From Xenoacremonium recifei (Eukaryota > Ascomycota > Sordariomycetes > Hypocreales > Nectriaceae), in the NCBI GenBank assembly GCA_012184525.1, contig WOFQ01000018.1:248001-312000 (forward strand): 64,000 nucleotides of DNA, given 5' to 3'. The notes under the pieces are model-generated. The model searched no databases. It saw only the letters and a list, made by a program, of their open reading frames with translations, and was not told the DNA's origin. The translations under genes and the position numbers were made by a program. Shown here in pieces: positions 23,387 to 34,481 of the stretch (its first letter is position 1; every line of letters starts with the position of its first letter).

Positions 23387-25332
23387 GATGGCGGTTTCGA
23401 AGAATAAAGTGGTGGTCTAGTTGAATGTCAAGTGATAATGGTCTAGTCGAAGATGCTGTCTCGATGTACGCAAGCGATGCAGTATCAAGCCGGTAGTGAT
23501 TAAAGCTTGTATGAGTGTTGGAAGATGTTGCAAGATCAAAGAAGTAGAATTCGGACAAGAGAAATGGTGGAAGGATCCAGGACTGTATAAACGAAGGACT
23601 TGATGTGGCAGGGGAGGCCTTGGATGAAGCTTCCTCGAAGGTAATCAGCGAAGGACTCGGACTTGAAGACTCGGCAAAGGACGAAAGGCCCAGAAGAAAT
23701 CCGGGGAAGAGCAGCCAAGCGCCCAGTTATTATTATGAGCAGGGCATGCAAAAGCAATGAATGACAGGCAATCTCGGCCCGCAAAAATCCTGTCCTAATA
23801 ATAGGGGAAGCGAGCCAGCCCAGCGACCTGAGGCGGCGACGGGACGGGTCACACTCAGTCAGCTCAGCCAGCAAGCTGCGGCGCCGATCTGGTGGCCAGT
23901 GGAGATGAAGTGACCGGTGATGACGTGGAGCGCCTGAGTGGTCAGAAGGACGAGGCACTGAAACCGCTGAGACTCGTTATTTATTGTTGGTCCTCGGCAC
24001 GTTGCCCTTGTAAGTATTGGCCGCCCGTGTCTGACATCGGGAGTGAGCTGAGCGCTAGGACTTAATTGAAGGCATTCGGATCGCCTGTGCCGATGACGGG
24101 AGAAATGCTGCGGATAGCACGGCCGCACGATTCTTTTTAAGGTGCCGGATTCCCATCTCCTGATGGAGGGCTGAGCGACGCGTATGTTAGTCCCACGCTT
24201 TGCTCCATCAAACTGCCACTGCTTCCTTGCTGTGGTCCAGCTCTAGGCCCTGCTGAGAGTGGATTTGCCTGGCTATGGTTACGATGGATCTTTTCTTTTC
24301 TTGGTCTCAAAATCCTCATCCTTGGCTGTCGCATAATTCGGGAGTTATACCCAATGCCTTGGTTGTATAACCCACGGGTTCTGACGCTAATGAACGTGCA
24401 TACTCACTCTCGTATTCACGCAGTGGCTGAACCACAGCTGCATAAGACTCGTATTGTAGTGGAGATCAGTTTTCATCCACCATCCCCCTCCATGACATGA
24501 GAACTACCTTATAACAGGAAGTTGGCCTGGCCTGGCAGAGCGGCGAACAAGATTTTTATCGGAGGCGGGCATTTTTCAGACCGGAAAAATAGCGACTGAT
24601 ATCGACATTTGCCTTTTATCGAGAGCCCCCTGCCGGCACTGACCGCGGATGTTCCCGGCGGCATGAAGATCCCGCTTACCCGGTCAGAGAATGCTCCGTG
24701 TCAGAGGCCCTTCTGCGTTGCTCCCTCGACATGGCATCGTTACCTACACATTTTCAACTGAAAACTCGTCCTTTTCCTTAGTTTGGCAATAACTCAGTCT
24801 GTCATATTTAGGCTGGAACAAGCTAGACATGTCCCCCTTCAAAATATGAAGGCGCGTCAAACACCTCCAAAAATCATTGTTCAACCTTAGGTTAGAAGGT
24901 GTCTTTTTCTCTCGTATAATGCTCAGCTGCCGAGACATCTAAAATTGACAAGGTGCTGAACAGAGCCGCAAGTGTAAAGATAACGTTGCAGATGATGGCA
25001 ATGCCTGTCGAGAGTATCATGGCGCAAGGCACAAGTTGTGGATCTCCTCAGCGATATGAGTTGCCAAGTCAATACAGGCATAGCTGGCTTCATGTCAGTC
25101 TAAGAATTTCAAACATATTAGGTCGCCTTACATTCCCATGCCCTGGCCGACGTCCAACACGAAGCCGAACCCGTCAGACTGACCGGAGGTATTCTCCCAT
25201 TTTGCGAAGACCGAAGAAGCACTTGCCTCAGTCTTACTGCTTGCTAGCATCGTGATCACCCAGGTAAATCACTGAATGCAGAGCAACGCAGCATCTCACC
25301 TCGCTTTCAAGCTTTCATCTCCGGCGCCCGCC
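23387..25332. other. Intergenic of about 1.9 kb, no gene seen
   Basis: Promoter of the surface-protein gene on the left and 5' flank of the GH43 fragment on the right. A GGCCTGGCCTGG run occurs near 24525. The right end includes the near-palindrome CCGGAGGTATTCTCCC (25183-25198). No coding or RNA gene recognised. Confidence 0.45.
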
Positions 25333-25700
25333 ATGTCTCAGACCATCAGTAACCATATTATTCCGGAATTCTCCCCCGATCCTGCCATTTGTGTCGTTGG
25401 CGATACATTCTTTGCCGTGGCTTCGACTTTTCATCTCTTTCCGAGCATCCCCATCTACGTATCATAAGACTTGATCACTTGGACTCATATAGGTACGTCT
25501 GTCCAATACGGTTCTAATATTGAGGTCCAATACTGATTGCTTGAATAGGCAATTCAATCAATAGACGTGAACAGCTTGATATGTCACAGTCTGCTTCGCC
25601 GCTAGTTGTAAACAGAGATAATCACACTCTCGTAGCAACTGGCGGTCTATGGGCCTCAACTTTGCGATATCATAAGAACATTTCCTACATTCAGAGTTAA
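25333..25700 (+). pseudogene. Truncated GH43 glycosidase (xylosidase/arabinanase type)
   Basis: The sequence from ATG 25333 matches the start of glycoside hydrolase family 43: NHIIPEFSPDPAICVVGDTF, with the PDP carrying the family's catalytic-base Asp, then an STFHLFPSIPIYVS-type strand. An in-frame TAA at 25465-25467 replaces what is normally a Lys codon in the '..S-K-DL-x-W' motif, and the frame continues as DLITWTHIG. A normal intron (donor GTACGT at 25493, acceptor AATAG ending 25548) then joins to NSINRREQLDM and GLWASTLRYHKNISYI, both family landmarks. Coding ends at a TAA at 25698-25700. The remaining blades of the five-bladed propeller are absent, since the transporter's 3' end begins 74 bp further on. 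So this is a 5' relic of about 100 codons carrying one nonsense codon. It lies beside sugar-uptake and arabinofuranosidase genes, which suggests it was once part of that set. Confidence 0.85.
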
Positions 25701-25773
25701 AGGAGTCAAGTAGTCAATCATTCCGGTCAGCATCTCGGCTATTTAGCTGTCATATGTCTCTATCTAGTCAGAT

Positions 25774-27403
25774 CTAATTGGAAACACCCTTCGCTTCCTC
25801 GCCCCTCAGCTCGGCCTCAGTCTTGTAGTCTTTGAACTCCCTCACGCTGACCCCCTTCATGAAAAGCTCATCCAGCTCCTCAAAGCTTCGGCCGGCAGTC
25901 TCAGGCTGATAGAACCACAGATAAACCAAAGATAAGACACCAAGTCCGCCAAAGATGAACGCCGTCTTGGCGCCCAGATTAGCCTGATCAGGGTTGAAGA
26001 TGTAGGGGATGACAAAGGCCCAGACAAGGTAGATGCAGTATTGCACCGCAACACCAATGGAGATGGTCTTGACTCGAAGCCTGGAAGTAGCAACCTCGCA
26101 AAGCAGGGTGTAAGCAGTGGCACCGATGGAGATGTTGTAGAAGTAGTTATAGATGATGATGAAGCTGACTGATGCCTTGATAGCTCCAGGGCTTCCCTGA
26201 ACAGCCAGTCCAGCGATCAACATCAGAATGGCAGTGATGCTGAAGGTGCCCCAGAAAGTCAGCGGCCGTCGACCAACGCGGTCAATCAGGAACCAGGAGG
26301 TAATGTTTCCAGCCATAGAGCAACCGTGCTGCGCGATCTGCAACTTGAAGCTGGCAGAGGTGCTGAAGCCAGCCAGTTGGATATAATAGGTTCCATAAGA
26401 CGCGATGAAGAACACGCCGCTGAGGGCCTGGATTGCAAGAGGCATGATGGAGATAATGGTCCGGCGAAGGTTCGATCGACGGAAGCAGTCCAGATACGTC
26501 GCGCCAGCAGTCTCAGCAGCAGACTGATCGAGCGTGTTCTGGATCTGCGCGCGTCGCATTTCAAGCTCAGTCTCATGAAATCCGAGGCGTCGAAGGGAAT
26601 TGATTGCCTGGTCAGTCTTCCCGACGCTGAGGAGCCAGGTGGGTGACTCGGGCATGAAGGGAGCGAAGATGATGCTGATGCCCGCAAAGCCGAACTGGGC
26701 GCAGAAGACAGCGCGATATGCCCAGCGAGACTCGAAGTTGCCGGTCTTGTCGACGATGATGGCGGAGGTCAGGGGGCCGATGGTCATCATGAGCGCGGTC
26801 AGGCATGTCATGAATCCTCGAAGAGCCAGAGGAGTCACCTAAGATGTGTTAGTATACAGAAATGAAGTCTTGGATGTTGCAACTAACCTCGCCGACGTAG
26901 GTGACGGCAACAGAGAGGATGATGCCAGTGTTGAAGCCATTGAAGAACTTTCCACCGAAGAACTCAGCGTTCTGAGTCGAGACGAATTCAAGAGCAATGG
27001 CGCCAAAGGACAGAACGAGAGCCACGATAAGGAGCAGCTTTCGCCCAAATTTATCAGCGAGGTAACCGGCAGCAAAGGTACCAATGACTGCGCTGGCAAT
27101 TGGACCGCCATAAAAGGCAGACTGCCAGTTGGCGTCGAGGACATAGCTGTCCCCGTACGGCTTGCCAAAGTCCTTTCGGAACTCAGGAATGCTCAGGACC
27201 ATACCAGCAGCCTGGTTCTCAAAAGAAACAAGCAGACAAGTAAAGACGGCATAAAGGGACCAGAGCGTAGACATGGGACGCTTTCGCGCCGCCTGGATAG
27301 GGCCCAGGTTATGCTCTTCCTGGTTCGCAACCGAGCCAAGCCTATTGCTGGGCTCGTGGATGTGCTCGACCTCATGGGTCTGCTCGTCAGCGGCCTTGGA
27401 CAT
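25774..27403 (-). CDS. MFS sugar transporter
   Basis: Exons (minus): 27403-26888 and 26838-25774; predicted 526 aa. The 49-nt intron (GTTAGT..CTAAC..TTAG) is in phase 0. Family landmarks are present: GYLADKFGRKLLL between TM2 and TM3, ESPTWLLS after TM6, DRVGRRPLT in the second half, and PETAGRSFEELDELF at the C-terminus, all typical of the sugar-porter branch of the major facilitator superfamily. Twelve hydrophobic segments can be traced, and both termini are polar. It is a plasma-membrane proton symporter by family. The gene stands back to back with a zinc-cluster regulator and near a GH51 arabinofuranosidase, which suggests uptake of pentose-containing oligosaccharides or arabinose; the substrate is inferred. 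The start MSKAADEQ was chosen over an in-frame codon at 27496 because a TATA element lies between them. Confidence 0.92.
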
Positions 27404-27497
27404 AGTGGTAATATTCAGAAACCCGGGGAAATGGAGAAAAGATGGGCGTGGAATCTGGGGATGATCGACGACAACGAGGGCGGCTCCCCCGACCATC

Positions 27498-27503
27498 TAT
27501 ATA
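27498..27503 (-). promoter_or_regulatory. TATA box of the sugar transporter
   Basis: TATATA about 95 bp upstream of the transporter ATG (27403), a normal distance for a fungal core promoter. Confidence 0.45.
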
Positions 27504-27626
27504 CTACAAAACAAAACTCTGCAGAGCAGAATCGCTCCCCACGTTTGGCATGTCGTCCGGGGTACATCTCTGGGGTCCCCATTAATGCATCACATGGCTG
27601 GTGGAGGGCTGGCGAGACCGGCGCGC

Positions 27627-27638
27627 GGGGAGTATCGG
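27627..27638 (-). promoter_or_regulatory. Shared 12-bp element, copy 1 (CCGATACTCCCC on minus)
   Basis: GGGGAGTATCGG on the plus strand lies in the divergent promoter between transporter and regulator. Its exact reverse complement is in the GH51 promoter (30203-30214). It contains a CGG triplet, the half-site of Zn2Cys6 proteins. CreA-like sites (CCGGGG, CTGGGG) are nearby at about 27557-27580. Confidence 0.4.
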
Positions 27639-27758
27639 GATGGAGTCAAGTACGTTAACCCTAGCCTGATTCCGTCACCTGAAGCGCTTCTAGTTCAGCC
27701 AAGGGAGGCTTTAAGGGTTGGCTAGTGTAGTAGCGGCGGGTGGAACTAGTTGCCCATC

Positions 27759-29885
27759 ATGGCGAGACAACACAGGCGGGCGAACATCGGAATCGCTTCC
27801 ATGAACTCATCGCGATCACGCCTAGAGTACATATCGCGAGCTTCGAATTGCCCAATGGAGCCGTTACTCACAAACCTGCTGTCCGAGCCTCTGCCCGCAC
27901 GCTTCACCGCCATGCAATCCCACCATGTCGGCGGCGGCGGCGTCTCAGAATCAGGCTCTCCATCTCTCCCAATGCCCTCTTCTCCTCAACAACAAGAAGT
28001 CCTACCTCGCGAATCTGCTTCATACTCCCGCCGACGAGCCGCCACAGCCTGCCTTGTCTGCCGCAGCCGCAAGACCAAGTGCGACAACCGACGGCCTGTG
28101 TGCGGCTTCTGCGCCGCCACGGGAGGCGCGTGTACTTACCCCGACGACAAGACGGCAGATCATTCCAAGCTGGACCGGGGGAGCCTTGCAATTCTCCAGA
28201 GACTCAGCGAGGTGGAGCATAACATCACGGCCCTGCTGCGGCCTCCAGGATCAGGATCGATGGTTCAGACACCAACGCCAAGTCAAGTCGACCATCACAA
28301 CCTAGAATATCAGACTCGTCACGCCGCTCCCCACAGCCAGACCTCCGACCAGCCTCCGTCAGCAGACACCATCGCGCGGAGCTCGGATATGACGCTCGAG
28401 AGCATCTTCAAATGGCCAGTGTTCGAGGGCGAGTATCCGTCCCTGGCCTCCACCCTGCGCTGCCTGGACTCGTCCAAGACCGGCACGGGAGACGTTGCCT
28501 TTGATCTAGACCCCGAAGTCGTGGTTCAGCTGGTGGAGAACTTCCTCGCGACGAATCACATCAAGAATCCCATCCTGGATATCAACCAGCTCTGGGCGCA
28601 GGTCCGGGAGTTTGCCACCGACGGGTTGCGATGGAACGGCACCTCGTGTCTCCTGGTACGTTTCTCGAGCTACACTAGCCGGCATTACAGGCGCAACTAA
28701 CTCCTTCAGCTTCTTATCTGTGCGTTGAGCGTGTTGTCGCCACCGATTCGCCTTGAGCAGGAGCCGGGGTTCTCGAGGAGGTCGGACCGTCTAGCCCGGG
28801 CTGAGATGTACTTCCAAGTCTCGCAGCGGCGTATCGGCATGCTCTATCATGAAGACTCTCTGCTGGTAATACAGTGCAGTTTCCTCACTGCCGTCTATCT
28901 CATGACAACGTTTCGCATTCTTCCCGCGTGGAAAGCTTTCTCCCAGGCTGGGACACAATGCTGCGGTCGGCTTGCTGCTCGAGGATTTGAGAGAACAGAT
29001 CCCTCTGGCATGAACAACAATTTCACTGACCCTGAGAAATACGTCGAGGAGAGTATCTACTGGAGTTGTCTAAAAAGCGAGCTGGAACTTCGCACTGAGC
29101 TTGGTCTCCCCGGTTCCAGCTTGAACGAGATCCAATATCCACACATCTATCCGTCACCTCCTGATCCCAAAGAGTTCCTCGCTCTCAGCAACATCTCTGA
29201 AAGGGCTGAGCGTGATAGGGAACACCTTGAACAAGGCTGGTTCTTTTACCTTGCCGAGATTGCTCTCCGCCGCATCATGAACGACGCCCTATCCTCGCGG
29301 TACTACGCCGGGTCATGGTACTACGCTACAAATTGGTGGACCACCGCAGGAGAGGAAAGATTTCGACATTATGTAGACGGCTTCAAGGAGAAGCTAGAAG
29401 TGTGGTATGCCATGCTTCCTCCTCCAATGAAGTTCACGCGCGATCCCAACGAGAAGGTCGGCGAGCCACTCAAGGGAATCCTCAGGGGCCATCTCATCGA
29501 CATCATGGACGTGGTCTACTTTCCCGCGATCCAAGCAGTAGCTAACAAGGATCTCACTGAGGTAAGCCCATATATCTTGGCAATTGCTCAAGAAGCGCTT
29601 AGTACTGCCGTATATCGGATCAAGATATGCCGAGAGGGCTTCTGGCATCGCCACCAAGGCACATGGATCATGATCCGGACATGTTCGCGGAGCGCGCTGG
29701 AGCTCATGAGCGTCGCAGCTCGGGCAAAGACAGAGCCAAGTCTTGCTAGTATGTTGCCTGCAGGGTGGGACGAGGCTGTCGGGAGTGTCATCGAGTTGGT
29801 GCAGTACTGGGAGGAGGAGAGTCCCGACCTGGGGGTCCAACTAGCTCGGTTCAGACAGTTGAGAGAGAAAATCAAGCTCAGCTGA
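27759..29885 (+). CDS. Zn(II)2Cys6 transcription factor of the sugar cluster
   Basis: Exons 27759-28655 and 28710-29885; predicted up to 690 aa. The 54-nt intron (GTACGT..CTAAC..TTCAG) is in phase 0 and restores CLLLLICALSV. The zinc cluster is complete (CLVCRSRKTKC..RPVCGFC..C; Cys at about 98, 101, 108, 115, 118, 125 from the first ATG). A short linker with heptad-like hydrophobics follows (LAILQRLSEVEHNITALL), then a long helical regulatory domain with the usual middle-homology look. The start is uncertain: in-frame ATGs at 27759, 27801, 27855 and 27912 are all possible. It lies back to back with a sugar transporter and upstream of GH51 in the same orientation, which suggests a pathway-specific regulator of these genes. 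I cannot tell whether it corresponds to a named arabinose or xylose activator. Confidence 0.9.
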
Positions 29886-30506
29886 GCCCTTCCGAATCAG
29901 ATCAGAACATCCTTGGCGTGGATAAACTTCGGAACCAAGAGAATGCCCAAGAGACATGATTCGGGCGGTTCGAAGAACCTAAGTCGAGTTCCTTGGCACC
30001 GCGAATAGTGACTATGCAAGACCCGACTATGTGGCCAGAACAGTCCCTCTTTTTCTGGTCATTCCGGCATTCCTCGAGGCGATAGTCCTAGAAGCGAGCC
30101 AATAGTCTGCAAGACTCCCAGGTTCTGGCATGATCCCCCATGGAGTGCCGAACAAGGGGCTGGGGAACACGGGGGTTGCGGACGGGGATCGGCAGGCCCA
30201 CACCGATACTCCCCGTCAGATCCACTCCGACACTCCCCGTCTTCGATAGTCTCCGAGGTCCGGCACTTACAGAGGGAGCTCCGGGAGGCACATGATCGAT
30301 CCCCCTTCATGAGTTCCTATGCCCTTCTGCTCATGATTAAGTTTCCAAGCAGGTAGCCATGTATAACTGTCCTCACGATAGCTTCTTTCCTTCATCATCT
30401 GCCTCCATTCGTTCACTCTCTTCTGATTTGGTGTTATTGAATTGCATCTCCTCCATATCAATAATCTAGACTTACTTGGAAGCGAACACCAAACGAGTCT
30501 GCCATC
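29886..30506. other. Intergenic / GH51 promoter
   Basis: 3' flank of the regulator and promoter of GH51. It holds the paired elements at 30203-30241 and a partly inverted relative, GACGGGGATCGG, at about 30181-30192. No gene seen. Confidence 0.6.
30203..30241 (+). promoter_or_regulatory. Two direct copies of the shared element
   Basis: CCGATACTCCCCGTC (30203-30217) and CCGACACTCCCCGTC (30227-30241) differ at one base and are spaced 24 bp start to start, about 265-305 bp upstream of the GH51 ATG. The first 12 bases equal the reverse complement of the element at 27627-27638. Confidence 0.45.
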
Positions 30507-32219
30507 ATGACAACTTTCACACAATTGCGCGAAGAGGAAGAGGATACCCCCTCAATCTCCTTCAATGCCGAGCATACCATTGCGGACATCAATCCTCTCA
30601 TCTACGGTGGCTTCACAGAGTAGATATTCCACCATTCCCTTCTTAGAGAGTGCGATTCTTGAGGGCTAACGTCTTCTCCAGGCACATGGGCCGCTGCATC
30701 TACGGTGGCCTCTACGAACCCAACAACCCCAACGGCCTCTCCGACAAGAACGGCTTCCGCACCGACGTGATATCCTGTCTCCAAGAGCTCCAAGTCCCCG
30801 TTGTGCGCTACCCCGGCGGCAACTTCTGCGCCACCTACCGCTGGCAAGACGGAATTGGGCCCAAAGACAAGCGTCCCAAGCGGCCCGAGTTGGCATGGAA
30901 CGGCATTGAGCCGAACACCTTCGGAACCGATGAGTTCATGGAGTGGTGCAAGGTAGTGGGCTGTGAGCCGTATCTATGCTTGAACATGGGCACCGGCACG
31001 CTCGAGGACGCATTGGCTTGGTTGGAGTATTGCAATAGTGACAAAGATACCTACTATGCGAACCTCCGACGGCAGAATGGGCATGAGAAGCCGTATGGTG
31101 TCAAATACTGGGCACTTGGCAACGAGATGTGGGGACCCTGGTACGTTCACCTCGTCTGCAACGTATCTCAGAAGCAGTTACTAACCTTTCGAGCAGGCAA
31201 GTCGAGCAACACACCAAGGAAGACTACGCAAAGAAAGCAATCCAATGGGCCAAGGGTAAGAACCCTCATGACACCTCATCGGCATACCAAAGACTAACAA
31301 ACCCATAGCTCTAAAGCTCCTCGACCCTTCAATAACACTCATCCTGTGCGGCAAAGACGGATGCTCCGACTGGGACCGCTACACCCTCCAACAATGCCTC
31401 CGCTGGGTCGACATGCACTCCATCCACTACTACTCCATGGGCAAAGGCCACTACACCAACATCTCCTCCGTCTACGGCGCCGAGCGCGCCATCCAGGTCT
31501 GCTCCTCGCTCATCGACCTTGCGCGGTGCGAGTTCGACATGTCCTGCTTCCCCGATGTGAGCCTCATCTCCACCAAGCCTAAGAGCGCCAAGCGGCCCTT
31601 GATCTGCTTCGATGAGTGGAACGTTTGGGACCCTGAGCGTGCCCCTGGTGACAAGGGCGCAGAGGAGGTGTATACTTTGAGTGACGGGCTGGCTGTGGCT
31701 ATCTGGCTGAATGTCTTCATCCGTAATGCGAAGGACCTGGCCATGGCGACTATCGCGCAGAGCGTCAACGTCATTGCACCGCTGATGACCAGCCCCAACG
31801 GCATCTGGAAACAGACCACCTACTTCCCTCTCCTCTTGTTCTCGAAGTATATGCGCGGAAAGTCCGTGGCCGTGCATGTCCGTTCGGGCACCTACAAGGG
31901 CAAATCATTCCCCGAGTGGATTGAGTCAACCTGCACGATCCCCAAACTCGATGTCAGCGCTGCTGTGGATGAGAACGGCTGGATGAATGTCGCGGTCGTC
32001 AACTCGGACGAGAACAAGAACCTAACGACGAAGCTTGACGGTATCAAGGCCGGTGCAGAGGTTCAAGTGTTCACTGTTGGTGGCGAGTCTTTCAAGGTCA
32101 CAGATTCGAATGTCGAGGCATATGAACCGATCGGTATCCGAGAGAGCAAGTGGAATGGCAACGGCGGAGTGTACACCTTTGAAAAGTTGAGTTTCACGTT
32201 ACTGAGATGGAAACTATAG
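30507..32219 (+). CDS. GH51 alpha-L-arabinofuranosidase, intracellular type
   Basis: Exons 30507-30619, 30682-31140, 31197-31255, 31309-32219; predicted 513 aa. All three introns keep frame (phases 2, 2, 1), and GTAGAT, GTACGT and GTAAGA are the donors. Catalytic landmarks of family 51 are plain: VKYWALGNEMWGPW with the acid/base Glu at about residue 186, and LICFDEWNVWD with the nucleophile Glu at about residue 313. VVRYPGGNFCATYRWQDG and HSIHYYSMG are further family blocks. The C-terminal beta domain ends in LSFTLLRWKL. The enzyme removes terminal alpha-L-arabinofuranosyl residues (EC 3.2.1.55) from arabinan or arabinoxylan oligomers. No signal peptide is present, and the length (~500 aa) fits the compact intracellular form rather than the larger secreted fungal form. 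It would therefore act on short oligomers after uptake, consistent with the transporter nearby. Confidence 0.95.
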
Positions 32220-32441
32220 AGGAATAGACAAATACATAGTTGGAAAGGGTGCTAAGATTAGAATAGACAAGCATCAGTGCGAACATATTACAGAGGTAGT
32301 ACAGTTGGTGATACATATAATCTACTTACAACTACGTAGCTAGTTCCATACAGGCTGTTTCCCTTGAATCATATCGAGCAAATTTGTTCAGCCAACATCA
32401 CACATTCTCCAGACAGTCCATCCCCCAAGATACGCATCATC

Positions 32442-34056
32442 TCACCACCAAGCCGGACCAAGTCGGATATCTCTGATAGCCGCCACAAACTCAGGCAGCT
32501 GCGCCTCATCCTCGCCCCACGAACTCTCTTCCTCAGCTCTCTCTCCCCGAGGAGTCTCCTTCTCCTTACCCTTACCCTTGGGAGACTTCTCCTTCTCCTT
32601 TCCCTTTGGAGACTCCTCCTTCTCCTTGCCCTTGGAAGACGTCTTCTTCTTTTCCTTTGCATCATCAATTCCCGGATAGAACTTCTCAAGACCATTGGGA
32701 CCGTCCATGATCCATTTCGCAATAGGACGAATCCTATGGGGTACCTCACCCCGCATCTCGGCCGCACGTCGTCGGACCGTGTCATGACACTTCGTGTCGG
32801 AGGATGATAGTCCGACATGGTGCTGAACACATTGAAAGCAGATCTGATATTTGGGTTCGCCCTTGCAGTTGAAGCACTCGGCATTGGCGAAAGTTGGGTA
32901 ATCCTTGTTCAGCTTATGCAGGCAGATGATACTCTGACGCTTTTGAGTCAGGTCAGTCTGCGTTGACTGATCGCGCCTGTTCGCAGTAGGACGCCGGACT
33001 TGGATCAAACGTGCTCGCTCAAGTCCCAGGCCCGCATTCACTTCATTCGCCAATTCGATGAGGTGCTCAGGGCGGATATATCCATGGGACAGCAATTCCC
33101 TGATGATACATTGAGAATTCCTGACGCCTAGATCACTGCCGGGCACACTGCGAGGGTGACCCGACTTAGGCATCGATACAGCCGTCTGAACTTCTGCGTC
33201 TGTTGTTGTATACTCAGTCTGCGTGGTGTTCTCGGTTTGCACAGTAGCCTCAGTCTGCACACCCGCAGTCGTCGTCCAGATAGGCGGAGTATTATATCGA
33301 CGAGCCCCAAATTGCGTCCACATTGGAGGCGTTTGGTATTGCGGCATGGCTGGTGGCATAAATCCCGGTGCCATCTGGTTGAACAGGCCCATAGGAGGAG
33401 CCATACCGGGATGAGCCATACCGGGATGAGGCATGCCCGGATGAGGCATGCCTGGATGAGCAGGTTGCATTGGATTCATATATAACGGATTCTGCATCAT
33501 AGGATTGAATGGGCCATAGGGGGCCAATCCCATTGGGGGATATGGCGGTGGGAAGACTTGCGGCATAGCTGGATGCATTGGTATCTGCATCTGTGGAGGT
33601 GGGAAGGCTGGTTCAGGCAACTCTTCCAGTTCCTCAAGTTCTTCCAGAGGCATAAGACCACCATCATCCAAGGGAGGATAGTTGTGTTGCCGTGGGGTGG
33701 GCATATCCTCTTCAGGCAAAGGGGGAGGAGGCCCTATGGGCAGAGGAGGTGGTGGAGATGTAGGGGGCGGTGGAGGAGGGGGAGGAGGTTGTTCTCCAGA
33801 GGCAGTGCCTTCATCCCGAGTTGGTGCCTAGGAAGTTAGCATACTGTTGAGATGTGCCTTGTGGGGTGTTTCTCACATTGTGATCTTGGATCGTAGTCTG
33901 AGGCTCAATCTGAGGTTGAGGCTGGGGCTCAGGCTGCGTTGCAACAGTCGACGACGACGACGACGACGACGCCTCGCCTTTGCCTGTGCCGGGCGGTTTC
34001 TTCCTGGGCTGCTTCTTCAGGTGCTTACGCTCCGTTGGCTTCTTTCGTCGCGGCAT
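32442..34056 (-). CDS. Unrecognised repeat-rich protein with Cys cluster
   Basis: Exons (minus): 34056-33877 and 33827-32442; predicted 521 aa. The intron (GTGAGA..CTAAC..CCTAG) is in phase 0. Order of parts: a basic N-terminus rich in Lys/Arg (MPRRKKPTERKHLKKQPRKK, a likely nuclear localisation signal); Gln/Pro and polyproline stretches; Met/Pro-rich tandem HPGM-type repeats (from about 33380 to 33460); a run of VQTE/TQTE-like repeats; a predicted ordered region with ECFNCKGEPKYQICFQCVQH and a further Cys-His (TKCHD), which could bind zinc; then a Lys/Glu repeat tail (SPKGKEKEK units); and a short hydrophobic end (FVAAIRDIRLGPAWW). I do not recognise the family. A nucleic-acid- or chromatin-associated role is possible from composition only. 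Confidence 0.75.
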
Positions 34057-34481
34057 GGCTGATGTTGACGTGCTGCAAGAAGAGGTAAGAAATAAAAAGC
34101 AGGGAGTTCTGAGAGGATAAATGAGAGAGGGGAGGCGACGAGAACAATGCACGGCGACTAGAAAATACCGACTGCCCGTTAAGCTCCTGTGAAGCGCAGC
34201 TCGTTCGAGCGTTGGTCTTCAGGAAGAGTCCGAGGTGGCAGTCAATAAATAAGGATTGATGCGTGTTTGTTCGAGGATCGAGTTTGCGAGAAAACAATGT
34301 TTGTTATTGTTGTGGAGAGGAGACTCGGTGTGTCATGTGCTCGAGGGAAACAAATATGCTTGGGAGTGACGGGAGCTTGCAGACCAGGCGCCTGCCTCAT
34401 CGCCTCAGGGGCCAACTCCTGATTCACTCGCCCTCCCTAAAATGCCTTACGTAGCGAATCTGCTCGTCCAATGCTTGCTCG
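34057..34481. other. Intergenic, no gene seen
   Basis: 5' leader and promoter of the Cys-cluster gene and 3' flank of the permease. Confidence 0.5.

Noticed and set aside
29560..29600. Second intron in the sugar-cluster regulator at GTAAGC
   Set aside because: The frame reads through with helical protein-like sequence (YILAIAQEALS), and removing it would delete this segment without need.
31329..31877. 182-codon antisense frame within GH51
   Set aside because: Lies opposite the catalytic domain exon, and the sense strand carries all family 51 motifs.
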